DNA from: Tenacibaculum adriaticum
GTDB taxonomy: Bacteria; Bacteroidota; Bacteroidia; Flavobacteriales; Flavobacteriaceae
DNA length: 64,000 nt
NCBI RefSeq assembly: GCF_008124875.1
Contig: NZ_VNIA01000004.1
Span: 176,805-240,804 of the forward strand
Direction: 5' to 3'
Made by a program: the position numbers and the translations under genes
The notes under the pieces: generated by a model
Database searches by the model: none
What the model saw: the letters and a program-made list of their open reading frames with translations, nothing else
Told to the model about the DNA's origin: nothing
Shown: in pieces, positions 8,148 to 17,270 of the stretch
How positions within the stretch are numbered: position 1 is the stretch's first letter
How the letters are laid out: the number at the start of each line of letters is the position of its first letter

Positions 8148-8900
8148 TTAACTTTTACGATTACCTATTCTTAGAAATATTGGAAAAGTTATTTGTTTTA
8201 CATCCGTTTTCCACTCTTTCGCTATTTCTTTTATCAGTTCATCAACAGGGTTGTTGCCATTATTTTGTTCCATATAATTTTGAACACTAGACCAAGTATT
8301 TATATACCCTTTTAGTTGTTCAAGAGACCAAGTTACTTGAATTTGAAATTTTTCTGAGATGTTAATTTCATCAAAGTCAAATTGTATAGAATCGTAATTA
8401 TTATCTATATGTCTGCGTTCTACATTCCAATATTTCCCCACTATATTCGTATAAAAGTTGTCGATTATTTCATTTATTTTAGTATTAACACGTAACAAAC
8501 CGTAGCTCCAAATAGCAATAATTCCGTTCGGTTTTAATACCCTTTTGGCTTCTTTATTAAATGCAGCAAAATCAAACCAATGCATTGCTTGACCAACTGT
8601 TATTAAATCGATGCTATTACTTGGAAGTGAAGTTTTTTCTGCTCTATCTACCGAATAAAAAATGTTTTCTTTTCGGGTTGCGTTTTGTATTTGTTTTTCG
8701 CTAATATCGGTTGCATATACTTTTTTAAATGACTCTGCAAGAATACTGGCAACTTGTCCGTTTCCTGTTCCGCAATCCCAAGCAACATCTTTATTTGAAC
8801 ATTTAGAATATATAAAATCAAACAATTCTGCTGGATATGTAGGACGAAACTTTTTATAAATAGCAGCTTGTTTTGAAAATTTATCTAATGTATTTTTCAT
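8148..8900 (-). CDS. Class I SAM-dependent methyltransferase
   Basis: A 250-residue Rossmann-fold methyltransferase. Motif I is VAWDCGTGNGQV (about 38-49), the acidic end of strand 2 is YATDIS, and a later motif is IDLITVGQAMHWFD. The layout matches type-11 methyltransferases that act on small molecules, but the C-terminal half gives no substrate clue. It precedes nothing obviously related: the trehalose gene upstream ends 32 bp before its region in the same orientation and could share a transcript. Confidence 0.85.
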   Translation of the reverse strand: MKNTLDKFSKQAAIYKKFRPTYPAELFDFIYSKCSNKDVAWDCGTGNGQVASILAESFKKVYATDISEKQIQNATRKENIFYSVDRAEKTSLPSNSIDLITVGQAMHWFDFAAFNKEAKRVLKPNGIIAIWSYGLLRVNTKINEIIDNFYTNIVGKYWNVERRHIDNNYDSIQFDFDEINISEKFQIQVTWSLEQLKGYINTWSSVQNYMEQNNGNNPVDELIKEIAKEWKTDVKQITFPIFLRIGNRKS

Positions 8901-8931
8901 ATGGGTTGTTATATAGTTTGTTTAATATTAA

Positions 8932-11136
8932 TTAGAGAAATGAATTTAATAAATCTCTAACTTTTAGGGTGTCTTTAACGTAGTATTTAGCTTTGGTTTT
9001 TACAACCCCTACTTTAACAGTGTAGGCAGTATTTGGTAATTCTTCAAACATATATTCATCAGTCCAGTCATCTCCAATAGCAAAGATAAAATCATAATTA
9101 TCTTGAGTTAACCATCTAGAGGTAGCTTTTCCTTTGTTTACACTACTACTTTTAATTTCTATGACTTTGTTTCCTTTTAAAACAGACAAATCGTTATTAG
9201 AGATTAAACTGGTAAGTACTGTATTTATTTCTATAGTTCTTATTTGTGCTAGTTCCGGATCAGCTTTTCTATAATGCCATGCTAAAGAGTATTTTTTCTT
9301 TTCGATAAAAGTACCAGGCGTTCTATCTACAAAGGTTTCTAAAACAGGAAGAATGTTTTCCATCCAATCGTTTTTTAAACGTTCTAACATGTTCCATTCT
9401 TTATTTTTTTGTTTTAACCATACACCGTGGTCGGTTATAAAATGATAGTTTTTATTACCATACCAAGTTTCAAAAGTTTCTCTATCTCTACCGCTAATAA
9501 TAACAATATCGGTGTTTTCAATTTGGTTTAAACGATCTAAAAGATTGATTAAATGTTCATCTGGTTTTGCATCTGCAGGGTTGTTTTTAAAACCTACCAA
9601 TGTACCATCATAATCTAAAAATAAAAGTCTTTTTTTTGCAGCTTTAAAGTTTGATAGCATATTATTTTCGTTCGCCTTATTCATTTCTTTGGCAACAATA
9701 AGAGAGTCTAAACTTTTGGTAGCTTTAAGAGAACCCATAAACTCATCAGCCCATTTTTCAACGCTATAACGTTCTAACCTTTTCTGAAGAAACTCCATTC
9801 TTGTTTGTTGTTCTTCCAAAGGCATTTCGATAGCATATTTTAAAGTATCTGCAATTTGCTCAAAATTATTCGGATTAATTAAAAGCGCTTCATTCATTTC
9901 TTTTGCTGCGCCTGCCATTTCACTTAAAATTAAAACACCATCTTTTTTTGTTCTGGTGGCAACATATTCTTTTGCCACTAAATTCATTCCATCTCTAACT
10001 GGAGTTATTAAGGCAATATCTGCTGAGGTGTATAAATCGATGAGGTTTTCAAAAGGAACTGACCTATAAAAATACCAAATAGGCGTCCAGCTTACGGTTG
10101 AAAACTTTCCGTTTATTCTCCCTACTAATTCGTCGGTATCACTTTTAAGTTTTTGATATTGTGGCACGTTAGAACGTGATGGAACTGCTAACATAATTAG
10201 CCTTACTTTTTCTTTAAACTGTGGATATATATTTAAAAAATGTTCAAAAGCTCTAATTCTGTTAGGAATACCTTTGGTGTAATCTAATCTGTCTATAGAA
10301 AGTATTAATTTAGTGTCTTGAGAGGTCTCAATATGATCATCTAACCTACGTTGTAATTCTGATTTTTCTTTTTCTTCTTGATTGGTATGTTCAAAAGCAG
10401 CCTTGTAAAATTTGTTGTAATCTATTCCCATAGGAAAAGAATCTACTTTAACCATTCTATCGCGATAAGCTATTTCGTTAAAATTAACTTCAAGCCTTAA
10501 GATACGTTTTATAGAGCTTAAAAAATGACGCTCATAATCGTACGTATGAAATCCTAAAAGGTCTGCACCAAGCATTCCTTTTAAGAGTTCTTCTCTCCAC
10601 GGAAATGTTCTAAAAATTTCAAAAGAAGGAAAAGGAATATGTAAAAAGAAACCAATAGAAATATTAGGCTTTTTATCTCTTATTAATTGCGGAAGTAATA
10701 ATAATTGGTAATCGTGTACCCAAACAGTATCACCATCATTTACATTTGCTAAAACTACATCTGCAAATTTTTGATTTACTTTTTTATAAGCTATCCATTG
10801 ATCTCTTTCAAACTCGGTAAACTCCATAAAGTAATGAAATAGTGGCCAAAGGGTTTTGTTGCTAAAACCAAAATAAAAATCTTCTACATCTTTTTCGGTT
10901 AACGAAACACTAACACATTTCTCTTTAAAAATAGCTTTATCAACTTTTTTAGACAGTTCAGGATTTAGAGCTTCCTCTGTTAATCCAGACCATCCAATCC
11001 AAATACCATTACCATCAGCATGAACAGATTTCATTCCAGTAGCTAAACCACCAACACTAGGCACAATATTTAATGATTCTTCTTCTAATTTTACTTGTAA
11101 TGGGAGTCGGTTGGAAACAATTATTGTTTTATTCAT
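8932..11136 (-). CDS. otsAB: Bifunctional trehalose-6-phosphate synthase/phosphatase
   Basis: A 734-residue fusion. Residues about 1-465 are a GT20 glycosyltransferase (IIVSNRLPLQV start; VWVHDYQLLLLP; SIDRLDYTKGIPNR; TPVRDGMNLVAKEY) that makes trehalose-6-phosphate from UDP-glucose and glucose-6-phosphate. Residues about 495-730 are a HAD phosphatase (LFLDYDGTL with the nucleophile Asp, IISGRD, EIKSSSVNKGKA, IGDDWTDEYMF) that releases trehalose. Both active sites look complete, so the protein should do both steps. It is divergent from a GH15 hydrolase across 77 bp, which joins synthesis with possible breakdown. Trehalose serves as a stress protectant in many bacteria. Confidence 0.96.
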   Translation of the reverse strand: MNKTIIVSNRLPLQVKLEEESLNIVPSVGGLATGMKSVHADGNGIWIGWSGLTEEALNPELSKKVDKAIFKEKCVSVSLTEKDVEDFYFGFSNKTLWPLFHYFMEFTEFERDQWIAYKKVNQKFADVVLANVNDGDTVWVHDYQLLLLPQLIRDKKPNISIGFFLHIPFPSFEIFRTFPWREELLKGMLGADLLGFHTYDYERHFLSSIKRILRLEVNFNEIAYRDRMVKVDSFPMGIDYNKFYKAAFEHTNQEEKEKSELQRRLDDHIETSQDTKLILSIDRLDYTKGIPNRIRAFEHFLNIYPQFKEKVRLIMLAVPSRSNVPQYQKLKSDTDELVGRINGKFSTVSWTPIWYFYRSVPFENLIDLYTSADIALITPVRDGMNLVAKEYVATRTKKDGVLILSEMAGAAKEMNEALLINPNNFEQIADTLKYAIEMPLEEQQTRMEFLQKRLERYSVEKWADEFMGSLKATKSLDSLIVAKEMNKANENNMLSNFKAAKKRLLFLDYDGTLVGFKNNPADAKPDEHLINLLDRLNQIENTDIVIISGRDRETFETWYGNKNYHFITDHGVWLKQKNKEWNMLERLKNDWMENILPVLETFVDRTPGTFIEKKKYSLAWHYRKADPELAQIRTIEINTVLTSLISNNDLSVLKGNKVIEIKSSSVNKGKATSRWLTQDNYDFIFAIGDDWTDEYMFEELPNTAYTVKVGVVKTKAKYYVKDTLKVRDLLNSFL

Positions 11137-11213
11137 CTAGCGTTTTTGTTTTGTAAATTGATTTTCGTTAATTTAATAAATTTTTAAGAGTTAACCATAT
11201 AAAATAGACAAGT

Positions 11214-13019
11214 TTGACAAAAAATTTAAATTATGGAATTATAGGAAATTGTAGAAGTGCTGCTTTAATTTCTAAAACAGGGGCTATAGATTGGTGCTGT
11301 TTACCAGAGTTTGATTCATCTTCAGTTTTTGCTAAATTATTAGACGACAAAATAGGGGGGAGCTTTAGTTTTATTACAGATGATGCTTATAATATTACAC
11401 AAAAATATTTTGAAAATACCTGTATTTTGGTAACAACATTTAGTAATGGGATAGATGCTTTTGAAGTGTTAGATTTTATGCCTCGATATAAAAAAGAAGG
11501 GAATGCATATCATTCGCCTCCAGAAATAATTCGTTACATAAAATATATTTCTGGTAAACCAACTTTTAAAGTTGATTATAATCCTAAATTAAATTATGCT
11601 ATAGGAGAAACAGAGCATCACGTAAAATCAGATTTCTTAGTTAGCTTAACAGATAAAGAAAAGTTTGATACGTTGTTTTTATACACCAGTTTTGATAAAA
11701 ACAAAGTTGAAAAAAGTGAGGAAATACAATTAACTGAGGATGGTTATTTTTTAATAGCCTATAATGAGAAAATTTTTAAACCTACCTTAAGAAAAATATA
11801 TCTTGAATTAGAAAGAACAAGAGTATATTGGTTAAACTGGATGGAAACCACACCTACTTACCAGCGTTATAATAAAGAAATAAGTAGAAGTGCAATGACT
11901 TTAAAGTTGTTGAGTTATGAGAAAACAGGAGCAGTTTTAGCAGCGGCTACAACATCATTACCTGAAACTATAGGCGAGGTAAGAAACTGGGATTATAGGT
12001 TTTGTTGGATCCGCGATGCATCTATGGTTATAAAAGTTTTATCTGAACTTGGGCATAAAAGAATGTCAAAACGATTCCTACAATTTATTGTTGATTTAAT
12101 CCCCAATAAAGATGAGAAATTACAAATAATGTATGGTATAAATAAAGAGAAACTTCTTACAGAGAAAACATTAGATCATTTAAGCGGTTATAACAACTCA
12201 AAGCCTGTTCGGATTGGAAATGCAGCTTATCAACAAAGGCAAAATGATATTTATGGTATTTTAATGGATGTTATTCATCAGCAATTGGTAAATTTTAGTA
12301 CTGATATTGAAAATGGAGAAGAACTTTGGACGATTACAAAAGGGATTGTTTGGGTAGTTAATAAACACTGGAAAGAGCCTGATAAAGGAATTTGGGAATT
12401 TAGAACTGAAGAGCGTCATTTTACATTTTCTAAAGTATTATGCTGGGTTGCTATAGATAAAGCTATAAAAGTAGCTGAGGTTATGGGGAAAAAAGCAAAA
12501 ATGGCTAAATGGCAATTAATAGAAGCTGAAATTAGAAATGATATATATATAAATGCTTGGAATGATGAAGTACAAGCATTTACACAATCTTATGGTTCAA
12601 AAGACTTAGATGCCTCTGTTTTGTTGATGGAGCCTTATGGTTTTATAGATGCTAAAGATCCAAAATATATGAGTACAGTAAAAGGAATAGAAAGAGAACT
12701 AAGTAACGACGGTTTACTCTACAGGTATAAAAACGTTGATGATTTTGGCTTACCTTCTTCATCTTTTACCATTTGCACCTTTTGGTTTATAAATAGTTTA
12801 TACAAGATAGGAGAGGAGCGAAAAGCCAAAAAGTTATTTGATCAGCTTTTAACCTACAGTAATCATTTAGGGTTGTTTAGTGAAGATATAGATTTTAAGA
12901 CCAAACGCTTGTTAGGTAATTTTCCACAAGCGTATTCTCATTTAGCATTAATAGAAACAGCAATTAACTTATCTAAGGTTACTGAAGAAGAGAAGGTTAA
13001 GCATAATATGGCGGAATAA
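11214..13019 (+). CDS. Glycoside hydrolase family 15 protein (trehalase/glucoamylase-like)
   Basis: A 601-residue cytoplasmic GH15 protein: N-terminal beta-sandwich region beginning YGIIGNCRSAALIS and an (alpha/alpha)6 barrel with WDYRFCWIRDAS, the most conserved stretch of the family. The start is a TTG at 11214; no in-frame ATG lies between it and the divergent otsAB gene, and the residues right after it already match the family start. GH15 enzymes cleave alpha-glucosides; some bacterial members are trehalases. Divergent placement from otsAB makes trehalose a reasonable substrate here, but that is inference. A bidirectional terminator follows. Confidence 0.9.
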   Translation: MTKNLNYGIIGNCRSAALISKTGAIDWCCLPEFDSSSVFAKLLDDKIGGSFSFITDDAYNITQKYFENTCILVTTFSNGIDAFEVLDFMPRYKKEGNAYHSPPEIIRYIKYISGKPTFKVDYNPKLNYAIGETEHHVKSDFLVSLTDKEKFDTLFLYTSFDKNKVEKSEEIQLTEDGYFLIAYNEKIFKPTLRKIYLELERTRVYWLNWMETTPTYQRYNKEISRSAMTLKLLSYEKTGAVLAAATTSLPETIGEVRNWDYRFCWIRDASMVIKVLSELGHKRMSKRFLQFIVDLIPNKDEKLQIMYGINKEKLLTEKTLDHLSGYNNSKPVRIGNAAYQQRQNDIYGILMDVIHQQLVNFSTDIENGEELWTITKGIVWVVNKHWKEPDKGIWEFRTEERHFTFSKVLCWVAIDKAIKVAEVMGKKAKMAKWQLIEAEIRNDIYINAWNDEVQAFTQSYGSKDLDASVLLMEPYGFIDAKDPKYMSTVKGIERELSNDGLLYRYKNVDDFGLPSSSFTICTFWFINSLYKIGEERKAKKLFDQLLTYSNHLGLFSEDIDFKTKRLLGNFPQAYSHLALIETAINLSKVTEEEKVKHNMAE

Positions 13020-13040
13020 GTTGAGTGATAATAAAAATAA

Positions 13041-13073
13041 AAAAGATCGCTGAATTTATATCAGCGATTTTTA
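13041..13073. terminator. Terminator with ATCGCTGA arms
   Basis: ATCGCTGA at 13046-13053 pairs with TCAGCGAT at 13061-13068, with A-tract before and T-tract after. It sits between the converging GH15 and pore-loop genes. The same arms recur in the terminator at 22078-22107. Confidence 0.85.
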
Positions 13074-13102
13074 ATTTTTTAGTTCTTCGTTATGTACCGT
13101 TT

Positions 13103-13441
13103 TTATTCCTCAATTTTTAATAAATGCATTAACCTATGAGCGAAAGGAGCAAAGAAAATAGCGACAGTGCTTAAAAAGATTACTCCGCTAAAAATCGCAT
13201 AAATAGAAGCAAATAATTTGGCTGAATCAGTTACCATTTCATTAACGGGTCCCATTCCAGTTAATATCATTGAAGAATTATAAAAACTATCAATCCAATT
13301 TAATTTAGCAATATAGTGATATCCTAATATTCCAATACCCAATGAAAACACTAAGATAGAAATTGAGAATATAGAATATTTTATAACTCTGTGGGCAAAT
13401 TCTTTAGGAGAAAGAATGTTTTTACTTTTTTTTTGAGCCAT
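13103..13441 (-). CDS. Small two-helix membrane protein with pore-loop resemblance
   Basis: A 112-residue protein with membrane helices at about 20-42 and 76-99. Between them is a short amphipathic stretch, WIDSFYNSSMILTGMGP (49-65). This aligns without gaps with the pore helix and filter of the K+ channel at 50238 in this same window (LIDALYMTIITITTIGYG): W/L-ID-S/A-F/L-Y... then TGMGP in place of TIGYG. It may therefore be a TM-P-TM channel subunit with an altered selectivity filter. It lies 13 bp downstream of a VIT/CCC1 metal transporter gene in the same direction, so a role in ion transport is plausible. No named function is claimed. Confidence 0.7.
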   Translation of the reverse strand: MAQKKSKNILSPKEFAHRVIKYSIFSISILVFSLGIGILGYHYIAKLNWIDSFYNSSMILTGMGPVNEMVTDSAKLFASIYAIFSGVIFLSTVAIFFAPFAHRLMHLLKIEE

Positions 13442-13454
13442 TTAAAGTGTTATT

Positions 13455-14171
13455 TTATGTAATACTTACACCGAATAAATATCCAACTAGTGCTGTTAAT
13501 CCCATTGCAACTGTCCCCCAAAAAGTAATTCTTAAAATTGCCTTTCCAATATTTGAGCCGCCTGTTTTAGCTGCTAATACACCTAAAATTATAAGAAAGA
13601 ATAGGGAAAAACCGTAAAGAAAATATTCCATGTTTTTTATAGGAAGAAATAGCGTTACTAAAAAAGGAAGTATTCCTCCAACTGTAAATGCTGCACCAGA
13701 AGCAAATGCAGCCTGTATTGGTTTTGCTTGACTTATTTCATTAATTCCTAACTCATCTCTAATGTGAGTGCCTAAAGCATCATATTCTGTTAATTCTTTA
13801 GCCACCAGTAAAGCAGTTTCTTTTTTTAATCCTCTCTTTTCGTAGATTTCAGACAAACGTTGTAACTCAAGTTCTGGAGTATCTTTTAATTCCTCTTTTT
13901 CTCTTTCTATATCTGCTTTTTCCACGTCTGTTTGAGAGCTCACCGAAACATATTCTCCAGCAGCCATCGATAATGCGCCAGCCACTAATCCTGCCAAAGT
14001 AGCTAAAACAATTGGTTCTCTAATATCACTTGCAGCAGCAACACCTATGGCAAGACTAGCAGTAGATAAAATTCCATCATTTGCTCCAAGAACAGCAGCC
14101 CTTAACCAATTGCTTCGGTGTATGTAATGATTATCTAAATAATCGTCTAATTCTTCTGATTTTTTGGTCAT
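13455..14171 (-). CDS. VIT1/CCC1 family metal transporter
   Basis: A 238-residue membrane protein. The family signature WLRAAVLGANDGILSTASL is at about 22-40, followed by five predicted membrane helices and a central charged, helical insert (about 70-140, DVEKADIEREKEELKD) that in plant VIT1 binds metal. Members carry Fe2+ or Mn2+ out of the cytosol. It is followed at 13 bp by the pore-loop protein gene and preceded by a LysE-type exporter gene 33 bp upstream in the same direction, so the three may be co-transcribed. Confidence 0.92.
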   Translation of the reverse strand: MTKKSEELDDYLDNHYIHRSNWLRAAVLGANDGILSTASLAIGVAAASDIREPIVLATLAGLVAGALSMAAGEYVSVSSQTDVEKADIEREKEELKDTPELELQRLSEIYEKRGLKKETALLVAKELTEYDALGTHIRDELGINEISQAKPIQAAFASGAAFTVGGILPFLVTLFLPIKNMEYFLYGFSLFFLIILGVLAAKTGGSNIGKAILRITFWGTVAMGLTALVGYLFGVSIT

Positions 14172-14204
14172 TATATATGGATTATATTTATTAACACTCT
14201 GTTT

Positions 14205-14837
14205 TTATTTCGCCTTGGCAAATGCCATTTTAACTGCAAGTCCGGTTAATATAGAAGCCATAAACCATTTTTGTATTCTTAACCAAATAGGTTTTTTTGA
14301 AAACCAATTCGCCATTTTAGCTGCTGATAAAACAATGAGTAAATTAATCGTAAAACTGATAATTACTTGCATAATTCCGAGTTGAAAACTTTGCCCTAAA
14401 ATAGAACCATATTCGGGTTTAATGAATTGAGGAAAAAAAGAAAGATAAAAAACAGCCATTTTAGGATTAAGTATATTAGTTAACAAACCAATATTAAAAA
14501 GTTTTAAAGGTTTGTCTATTTTTAAATCCTGATTGGCATCAAATATTTTGTTTTTTGATGTAATTGTATTGTAAGCTAAATAGAGTAAATACCCTACACC
14601 TAAAAATTTAACCGTTACGTATGCGTAAGGAACAGCAAAGAAGATAGCAGTTAAACCGAAAGAAACCATGAGTATATGGAATAAAAACCCACAGACAACT
14701 CCAAGCAACGATATGATTCCGGCTTTTTTTCCTTGAGATAAGGATCTAGATATTAAATAAATCATATTTGGGCCAGGGGAAAGCACCATTATTAATGAAG
14801 CTAATCCAAATAATAATAAGTCGTTAATAGGTATCAT
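14205..14837 (-). CDS. LysE/RhtB family exporter
   Basis: A 210-residue integral membrane protein with six predicted helices. The start region FGLASLIMVLSPGPNMIYLI carries the SPGPN motif typical of the family, and NPKMAVFYLSFFPQF follows in the middle. Members export amino acids such as lysine, homoserine or threonine. The substrate is not predictable from sequence. It ends 33 bp before the VIT gene, same direction. Confidence 0.92.
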   Translation of the reverse strand: MIPINDLLLFGLASLIMVLSPGPNMIYLISRSLSQGKKAGIISLLGVVCGFLFHILMVSFGLTAIFFAVPYAYVTVKFLGVGYLLYLAYNTITSKNKIFDANQDLKIDKPLKLFNIGLLTNILNPKMAVFYLSFFPQFIKPEYGSILGQSFQLGIMQVIISFTINLLIVLSAAKMANWFSKKPIWLRIQKWFMASILTGLAVKMAFAKAK

Positions 14838-14963
14838 GTTCTTTATGTCTTTTTAATTGTTGTATTATTTATGATGTTGTACCAGATTACAAAATGATTT
14901 CCTATCAGTTTATATTAATATTTTTAAGAATTATAAAGTTAAAAAATTATATAGGTTATATTT

Positions 14964-15641
14964 TTATTCCATCGTATCTAATTTCAAAAATAAATCCGTC
15001 AACTGGTTAATTATTATTGTTGGATCAATGCCCCACGGATCAAATATTGCATCTTTAGAACGTTGTACCCAAGCAGTATACATTCCATAAGAAGCAGCTC
15101 CAATTACATCAAAAGGGTTACTTGAAATCAACCAAGAATTTGATTTTTTTGAATTTGTTTCTTTATTGAAATGTTTATAAACTAAAGGGCTTGGTTTAAA
15201 AGTAACAACATTTTCTACACTTACAATTCCGTCAAATTTATCAATAATTTGTGCATTTGTTAAAAGCTTGACAAGAGCTTTTGTACTGCCATTAGAGAAA
15301 GCATATAGTAGATGTCCAGCTTCTTTTAAATTGCTCAGTCCACTATCAACATCTCTGAAGGTTGGTAAAACAGAATACTCTTCCATCAAAGCTTCTTTCT
15401 GTCTTTTGTTTAAATTGATATTGAACATTGTACAACAGAATTCTAAAGCGTCTTTAGTACACACAGAAAAATCTATGTATTTTTTCATTAATCCACGTCT
15501 AAATGAATATTCTAATTGCTTGCTTCTCCATGTATCCATGAATATTTTCGCTTTGTCTCCAATCATTTGTTCTAATGAATAGAATATTCCTGATGTATTT
15601 ATTAGTGTTCCGTAAACATCAAAAGCTAACGTGTATTTCAT
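14964..15641 (-). CDS. Haloacid dehalogenase type II (HAD superfamily)
   Basis: A 225-residue HAD hydrolase. Residues of true L-2-haloacid dehalogenases appear in order: nucleophile Asp8 in FDVYGTL, Arg in TWRSKQLEY, Ser in FSNGS, Lys in FKPSPLVY, and SSNPFDVIGA. Keeping the Arg and the SSNxxD segment favours dehalogenase over generic phosphatase activity: hydrolysis of 2-haloalkanoates to 2-hydroxy acids. Haloacid use is plausible for a marine flavobacterium but not shown. No transporter or regulator for haloacids is adjacent. Confidence 0.87.
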   Translation of the reverse strand: MKYTLAFDVYGTLINTSGIFYSLEQMIGDKAKIFMDTWRSKQLEYSFRRGLMKKYIDFSVCTKDALEFCCTMFNINLNKRQKEALMEEYSVLPTFRDVDSGLSNLKEAGHLLYAFSNGSTKALVKLLTNAQIIDKFDGIVSVENVVTFKPSPLVYKHFNKETNSKKSNSWLISSNPFDVIGAASYGMYTAWVQRSKDAIFDPWGIDPTIIINQLTDLFLKLDTME

Positions 15642-15743
15642 TTAGATTGCTATTTTTTAATTATTTACAACTTGTCAAGTGTTAGATTGTTAAATGCTTT
15701 TCACTGATTTTTAGTTTACAATGTACATAATTAAATACAAAAA

Positions 15744-15767
15744 CGGTTTAAGTTTACACTCAAACCG
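15744..15767 (-). terminator. Hairpin downstream of second SDR
   Basis: CGGTTT at 15744-15749 pairs with AAACCG at 15762-15767 across a 12-nt loop, with A/T-rich flanks. Its surroundings (TTTACAATGTACATAATTAAA) match the flank of the hairpin after SDR copy 1 (TTTACAATTTACGTAATTAAA), so the duplication extends past the genes. Confidence 0.5.
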
Positions 15768-15799
15768 CTATTGCGTTTATATATTTTATATGCTGCTTT

Positions 15800-16588
15800 T
15801 TACCAAGGAATTTCTCCTGTTTCAGGATTGGTTTCTTCGCTGAAATATTTTCCAGTTGGTCCGTTATTTCCAATCAAAGCATATTTTACAATGCGTTTAG
15901 CAGCTTCTTCTACTGTTCCAGTTCCTTGATGATTATTAAAATCAGTTTTTGTGTAACCAGGATCAACCACATTGATTTTGAAAGCTGTATCTCGTAGTTC
16001 GTGAGCTAATGTAATGGTATACATATTAAGCGCTGATTTTGAAGAAGCATATACAGCAAATTTTGCAAAATCATAAAAGGGCCAATTTGGGTCGCTTTGA
16101 AGTGATAGTGAACCTACGCTAGAACTTACATTTACAATTTTTGGCTCGATCGATTTTCTTAATAAATCTATAAACGCTTGCGTGGTTCTTACCACACCGT
16201 ATATATTTGTGTCATACACTTTTTTGAATTCATTGATGGTTACATTAAGTGGATTTTGTGGTTCAATTCCAACTCCATAGATCCCTGCATTGTTGATAAG
16301 CACGTCTAAAACGTCTGTTTTTTTACCGATTTCGGCACGAGCAGATTTTACCGATTCATCATTGGTTACATCTATTTGTACAGTATCTATATTATTAAAT
16401 CCTTCTTTTTTTAGTTGTTCGACGGCTTTCAAACCATTTTCCAAATTTCGACTACCGAGATAAACGAAAAATCCTTGTTGTAATAATTGCTTTGCAGTTT
16501 CAAAGCCAATGCTTTTATTGGCTCCAGTAATTAATACTGATTTACTTACGTTTTCAGTATTATTTTGTTTGAGTTTCTTAGAATTCAT
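15800..16588 (-). CDS. SDR family NAD(P)-dependent oxidoreductase (copy 2)
   Basis: A 262-residue classical SDR, paralogue of 5314-6060. The cofactor motif reads TGANKSIG (Ser where copy 1 has Gly), followed by INNAGIYGVG, VNVSSSVGSLS and YASSK. The C-terminus SEETNPETGEIPW mirrors copy 1 (SEETNPETGKVPW). It starts with an extra 15 or so residues (MNSKKLKQNN). The substrate is unknown. The Crp copy 2 gene lies 79 bp upstream in the same direction, with a palindromic site in the gap, so the pair is probably controlled by its own regulator. Confidence 0.9.
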   Translation of the reverse strand: MNSKKLKQNNTENVSKSVLITGANKSIGFETAKQLLQQGFFVYLGSRNLENGLKAVEQLKKEGFNNIDTVQIDVTNDESVKSARAEIGKKTDVLDVLINNAGIYGVGIEPQNPLNVTINEFKKVYDTNIYGVVRTTQAFIDLLRKSIEPKIVNVSSSVGSLSLQSDPNWPFYDFAKFAVYASSKSALNMYTITLAHELRDTAFKINVVDPGYTKTDFNNHQGTGTVEEAAKRIVKYALIGNNGPTGKYFSEETNPETGEIPW

Positions 16589-16643
16589 TTTTATACCTTT
16601 TTAGAATTAATACCGTAAAATTACTTTGGTACAAAATGAAATC

Positions 16644-16661
16644 TTTTGCCATATGACAAAA
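16644..16661. promoter_or_regulatory. Predicted operator, SDR copy 2
   Basis: TTTTGCCATATGACAAAA is an 8-2-8 palindrome with one mismatched pair, at the same position as the 6107-6122 site of cassette 1. The inner bases are GCC/GaC rather than ACC/GGT. Confidence 0.6.
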
Positions 16662-16667
16662 AGGGAT

Positions 16668-17237
16668 TTAGCGTATTTTTTTTCTGATCCTGCTGAGTGA
16701 AGATTGTGTAATACCTAAATAAGATGCAACATAAGAAAGTGGAACTCGATTAACAAGGTTTGGGTAAACTTCTAGAAACTTCAAATAGCGCTGCATGGCA
16801 TCTTCTGAGACTAAAGGACTTCTTCTTTCTACTTTCTGTATTAATGCTTTTGAAATAATTTTATGTACAATGGTATCCCATCCAACAATTGTGTTTAAAA
16901 GTTCTTGCCAATCCTTTTTAGAAAAGTAGATGAGACGGCAATCAGTAACGGCTTGCACGTAAGCAGTTGAGGGAATTTCATTTTCAAAACTTTCTATATC
17001 TACCACAAGATTGTTTTCTTCAATAAAATATTTAGTAATTTCTTCCCCTTTATTATTGTAATAACAAACTCGAACAATACCTTCGACAATAAATCCAACT
17101 TGTCGAGAAATTTTTCCTGCTTCAGAAAAATATTCGTCTTTAACAAGTTCTAATTCTGTTACTTTTTTTGAAATAAAGTCTATTTGCTGTTGGTTCAAAT
17201 TACCAAAATGTAGTATGTATTCTATTAATTCTTTCAT
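16668..17237 (-). CDS. Crp/Fnr family transcriptional regulator (copy 2)
   Basis: A 189-residue paralogue of the regulator at 6130-6696, with the same order: jelly-roll sensor (VGFIVEGIVRV, KGEEITKYF) and a short helix-turn-helix (PLSYVASYLGITQSSLSRIRK). A GTG six bases upstream is in frame, but the ATG at 17237 aligns with the start of copy 1 (MKELIEYIL), so it is chosen. The recognition helix has TQSS where copy 1 has TQQS. Similar palindromes lie upstream of it (17271-17286) and upstream of its SDR (16644-16661). The ligand is unknown. Confidence 0.88.
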   Translation of the reverse strand: MKELIEYILHFGNLNQQQIDFISKKVTELELVKDEYFSEAGKISRQVGFIVEGIVRVCYYNNKGEEITKYFIEENNLVVDIESFENEIPSTAYVQAVTDCRLIYFSKKDWQELLNTIVGWDTIVHKIISKALIQKVERRSPLVSEDAMQRYLKFLEVYPNLVNRVPLSYVASYLGITQSSLSRIRKKIR

Positions 17238-17270
17238 AGTCACAAGTTAATCAAAGTCATTTTTTTAGAA

